Program-made: the position numbers and the translations under genes | The notes under the pieces: generated by a model | Databases searched by the model: none | Told to the model about the DNA's origin: nothing | What the model saw: the letters and a program-made list of their open reading frames with translations, nothing else | Shown here: one piece after another, positions 5,367-7,130 of the stretch | Layout: every line of letters begins with the position of its first letter | How positions within the stretch are numbered: position 1 is the first letter of the stretch | Source of the DNA: Acidobacteriota bacterium | Lineage (GTDB): Bacteria > Acidobacteriota > Blastocatellia > Pyrinomonadales > Pyrinomonadaceae | Length of the DNA stretch: 7,130 nucleotides | Assembly (NCBI GenBank): GCA_013698055.1 | Contig: JACCVS010000386.1 | Coordinates: 1 to 7,130 of the forward strand | Reading direction: 5' to 3'

Positions 5367-6722
5367 TTACACCGCATCCGACAAACTGGTGAATGAGAAA
5401 TCGCGCACCTTGAGGGCGGGCGCAAGCACGGGGCTGCCCGCGCCGAAACGCTCGGAGCCTGTGATGCGCTCCGACGGCGACATCGCTTCGATGTTGTTGA
5501 GCATCTTGACAGGCGTTTCGTTGAAGCGAAAGTTCTTGATTGCGTACTTGAGCCGCCCCTGCTCGATGAGGAATGTGCCGTCGCGCGTCAAGCCCGTCAA
5601 CAGCACACTTTGCGGATCAACGAGGCGAATGTACCAGAAGCGAGTCACGAGGATGCCGCGCTCTGTGCTTTTAATCATCTCTTCGATGGACGTTTTGCCT
5701 CCCTCTATAATTATGTTGGAAGCGCCGGGCGTAGGCTCTTTGTTCATCTTCTTGGCCCAGTAACGGCCATAGTTCAGGTTGCTCACCACACCCGCCCGCA
5801 CGTAGTCCATTCGCCTTGTCGGGAAACCCTGGCCGTCGAAAGGCGCGCCCGGCCCGATGTTTAAGGTCGGGTCGGTGTAAATGTTGACCCCTTCACCGTA
5901 GAGCTTTTCGCCGAGGCGGTTGCCCCCGCCCTTTTTCGAGAGAAACGAACGTCCCTCGTCCGCCTGCCTGGCTCCGAAGAAGTTCAACATGAAAGTGACC
6001 AGATCGCCGACGGCGTTCGGCTCAAGGATGACAGTATAGTTGCCCGGCTCAAGCAAAACGGGATTGCGCGAGAGTTCCGCCTTTTCGATGGCGCGGTTGC
6101 TGACGGCCTTCGCATTGATGTCCCCGATGCGGTGCGAAATCGCCGTCGCCCAGCCTGAGCCTGTCTTACCCAGTTCATCCAATGAACGCACGGTCGTCGT
6201 ATACGAAGCGTTCGTTCGCTTGAAGTAGCCGAAGTTCCCTTTCGTATTCGCCCGCGCCGAGAAGTTGCCCGTGTGATCAATGATGCCTGCGGCGACGAGG
6301 TTTTTGGCCTTCGCCGGGTCAATTGAGGTGGCGACGGCTCGCGCTCTTGTTTGCGCGTCGGCGTTGTACGTCGCCTCGTCGAACCCGGAATCAAACGGCG
6401 CGTACTCCTGCTTAGCAAGAAAAGGCTGCTGCTCCGGGTCATCGGGTCTGAGGCGCGCAATCTCTTCCGCCGAGCGCACGACCCGCTCCAAAGATTGATC
6501 GTCGAGAGTATTCGTCGTCGCGATGCCGCTCTTCTGGCCGAAGTGCGCGTTGACGACGAGCGAGAGATTGTCCGTGTCGCCGCTCGTGCTGACCGTGTTG
6601 ACGCCGAAGCGCGTGTAGGCCGTGCGCCCGCCTTGCAAGCTCGCTTCCAACTCGTCTGCCTTTGAGAAGCTCAGAACTTTTTTAAGGATGGCTTCGGCCT
6701 CACTGCTGGAAAGAATCGCCAT
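5367..6722 (-). CDS. tldE: TldD/PmbA family protein of TldE type, without metal-binding motif
   Basis: This complete 451-residue protein has the two-domain TldD/PmbA fold. The N-terminal part (about 1-200) includes the substrate-chamber region with YTRFGVNTVSTSGDTDNLS (about 36-54) and RSAEEIARL. The C-terminal part (about 220-451) has PVLLEPGNYTVILEP, FDGQGFPTRRMDYVRAG, GILVTRFWYIRLVDP (about 356-370) and FNETPVKMLNNIEA. In TldD a HExxxH site binds zinc; at the matching place this protein has GARQADEGRSFL (about 250-261), and no HExxxH occurs anywhere. It therefore resembles TldE/PmbA, the partner of the active TldD subunit in E. coli, where the complex processes microcin B17 and helps degrade CcdA antitoxin. 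The cytoplasmic location fits the lack of a signal peptide. AAGAGGA upstream supports the ATG. No tldD gene lies in the window, and the gene immediately upstream is not tldD. The family is secure; the substrate is unknown. Confidence 0.9.
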   Translation of the reverse strand: MAILSSSEAEAILKKVLSFSKADELEASLQGGRTAYTRFGVNTVSTSGDTDNLSLVVNAHFGQKSGIATTNTLDDQSLERVVRSAEEIARLRPDDPEQQPFLAKQEYAPFDSGFDEATYNADAQTRARAVATSIDPAKAKNLVAAGIIDHTGNFSARANTKGNFGYFKRTNASYTTTVRSLDELGKTGSGWATAISHRIGDINAKAVSNRAIEKAELSRNPVLLEPGNYTVILEPNAVGDLVTFMLNFFGARQADEGRSFLSKKGGGNRLGEKLYGEGVNIYTDPTLNIGPGAPFDGQGFPTRRMDYVRAGVVSNLNYGRYWAKKMNKEPTPGASNIIIEGGKTSIEEMIKSTERGILVTRFWYIRLVDPQSVLLTGLTRDGTFLIEQGRLKYAIKNFRFNETPVKMLNNIEAMSPSERITGSERFGAGSPVLAPALKVRDFSFTSLSDAV

Positions 6723-6727
6723 AATTT

Positions 6728-6734
6728 TCCTCTT
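6728..6734 (-). promoter_or_regulatory. Shine-Dalgarno site of the TldE-like gene
   Basis: The minus strand reads AAGAGGA, ending 5 nt before ATG 6722. It supports the start and shows that the gene is translated independently of the upstream one. Confidence 0.65.
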
Positions 6735-6750
6735 GCGAACATTATTGAAC

Positions 6751-6774
6751 GGCGCTGGCTCTCGGGAGCGCGCC
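6751..6774. terminator. GC-rich stem-loop between the small gene and the TldE-like gene
   Basis: GGCGC (6751-6755) pairs with GCGCC (6770-6774), and GCTC (6758-6761) with GAGC (6766-6769). A 2-nt bulge and a four-base loop complete the structure. It starts 17 bp after the stop of the upstream small gene and ends 16 bp before the AAGAGGA site. No U-run follows on the minus strand, so it is not a classic intrinsic terminator. It may instead attenuate or protect the message. Confidence 0.4.
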
Positions 6775-6791
6775 GCCTCACCTGTCTGACG

Positions 6792-7130
6792 TTATTGGAT
6801 GTAAGCCTTGTCGGCCATGTTCCTGGCCTCCTGGTTGGCGTTCGGCGTCGTCTTCACGTCTATGTCGTAATCAATTTTTTCGTAGCCCCGCAACCCTTTG
6901 ACAAGCAGCTTATCATCGACCCTGAAGATAACGGCGAAGGGCTTCCCATTCGCCAGTCGCCACTCGATTTTTCTATTCTTCTCACGGTCGTAATTGATAC
7001 CAGCCATCGTCAACGGGATGGAATTCTTGCCGTCAAGCGTCTCGGCGGTGAGAGACGCATACATGGCGCTGTAGTTGATGGAAATCTTATAGCCGCCGTA
7101 GCCTTTACAATTGAGCGGCATATCCTGTCC
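6792..7130 (-). CDS. Unidentified protein, C-terminal 112 residues; 5' end probably beyond the window
   Basis: The frame is open through the right edge. An ATG at 7121 exists, but no ribosome site can be seen in the 9 bases left, and the text before it (GQD) reads as protein, so I treat the gene as cut by the window. The visible part is polar and looks rich in beta strands: KGYGGYKISINYSAMYASL, NSIPLTMAGINYD, KIEWRLANGKPFAVIFRVDD, then GLRGYEKIDYDIDVKTTP and a helical tail ending ADKAYIQ. There is one cysteine and no membrane helix. The alternation suggests a small beta-barrel or sandwich, possibly exported if a signal peptide lies upstream. It faintly recalls lysozyme-inhibitor-like folds, but I do not recognise the family and assign no function. 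It precedes the TldE-like gene by 69 bp. Confidence 0.65.
   Translation of the reverse strand, partial: GQDMPLNCKGYGGYKISINYSAMYASLTAETLDGKNSIPLTMAGINYDREKNRKIEWRLANGKPFAVIFRVDDKLLVKGLRGYEKIDYDIDVKTTPNANQEARNMADKAYIQ

Noticed and set aside
5314..5763. Plus-strand open frame starting in the heptamer repeat
   Set aside because: Its first residues are translated repeat and the rest is antisense to the TldE-like gene.

Overview
The window looks like chromosomal DNA from a free-living bacterium. Coding GC is moderately high, every supported gene is on the minus strand, and several genes have clear Shine-Dalgarno sites. The gene families, plus two kinds of dispersed repeat (GTGACAA/GTGACGA heptamers and a degenerate 'LRVSASSR'-coding palindrome-like element), suggest Acidobacteriota, perhaps Blastocatellia. 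That placement is an impression from memory of similar genomes and was not tested.

Transcription runs from right to left. The right edge holds the 3' end of an unidentified small protein (6792-7130). After a short gap with a GC-rich stem-loop comes a complete TldD/PmbA-family gene of the TldE type (5367-6722), which lacks the HExxxH metal site. Between its stop codon and the next gene lies a near-perfect 32-bp inverted repeat of heptamers (5251-5364). It fills almost the whole intergenic space and generates a false N-terminal extension of the next frame.

The centre is a pair of overlapping genes for large multi-pass membrane proteins. One is a GT-C-like protein (3162-5246) with a lysine-rich in-frame insertion that may derive from a repeat. 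The other is an Agl23-type (TIGR03663, PMT/GT39-like) protein (1517-3196). They are probably co-translated and probably act in lipid-linked sugar transfer to an exported glycan or glycoprotein, but the substrate is unknown.

Next is a 458-bp gene-free, AT-rich stretch (1059-1516) with three short inverted repeats and two promoter-like sites. It leads into a secreted subtilisin-family (S8) protease with a strong ribosome binding site (1-1058, running off the left edge). The protease looks like a separately controlled transcription unit.

No tRNA, rRNA, CRISPR array, transposase or phage gene was seen. The window appears to be mostly ordinary chromosome. The most unusual features are the repeat elements at gene boundaries and inside a gene, and the structured leader of the protease.
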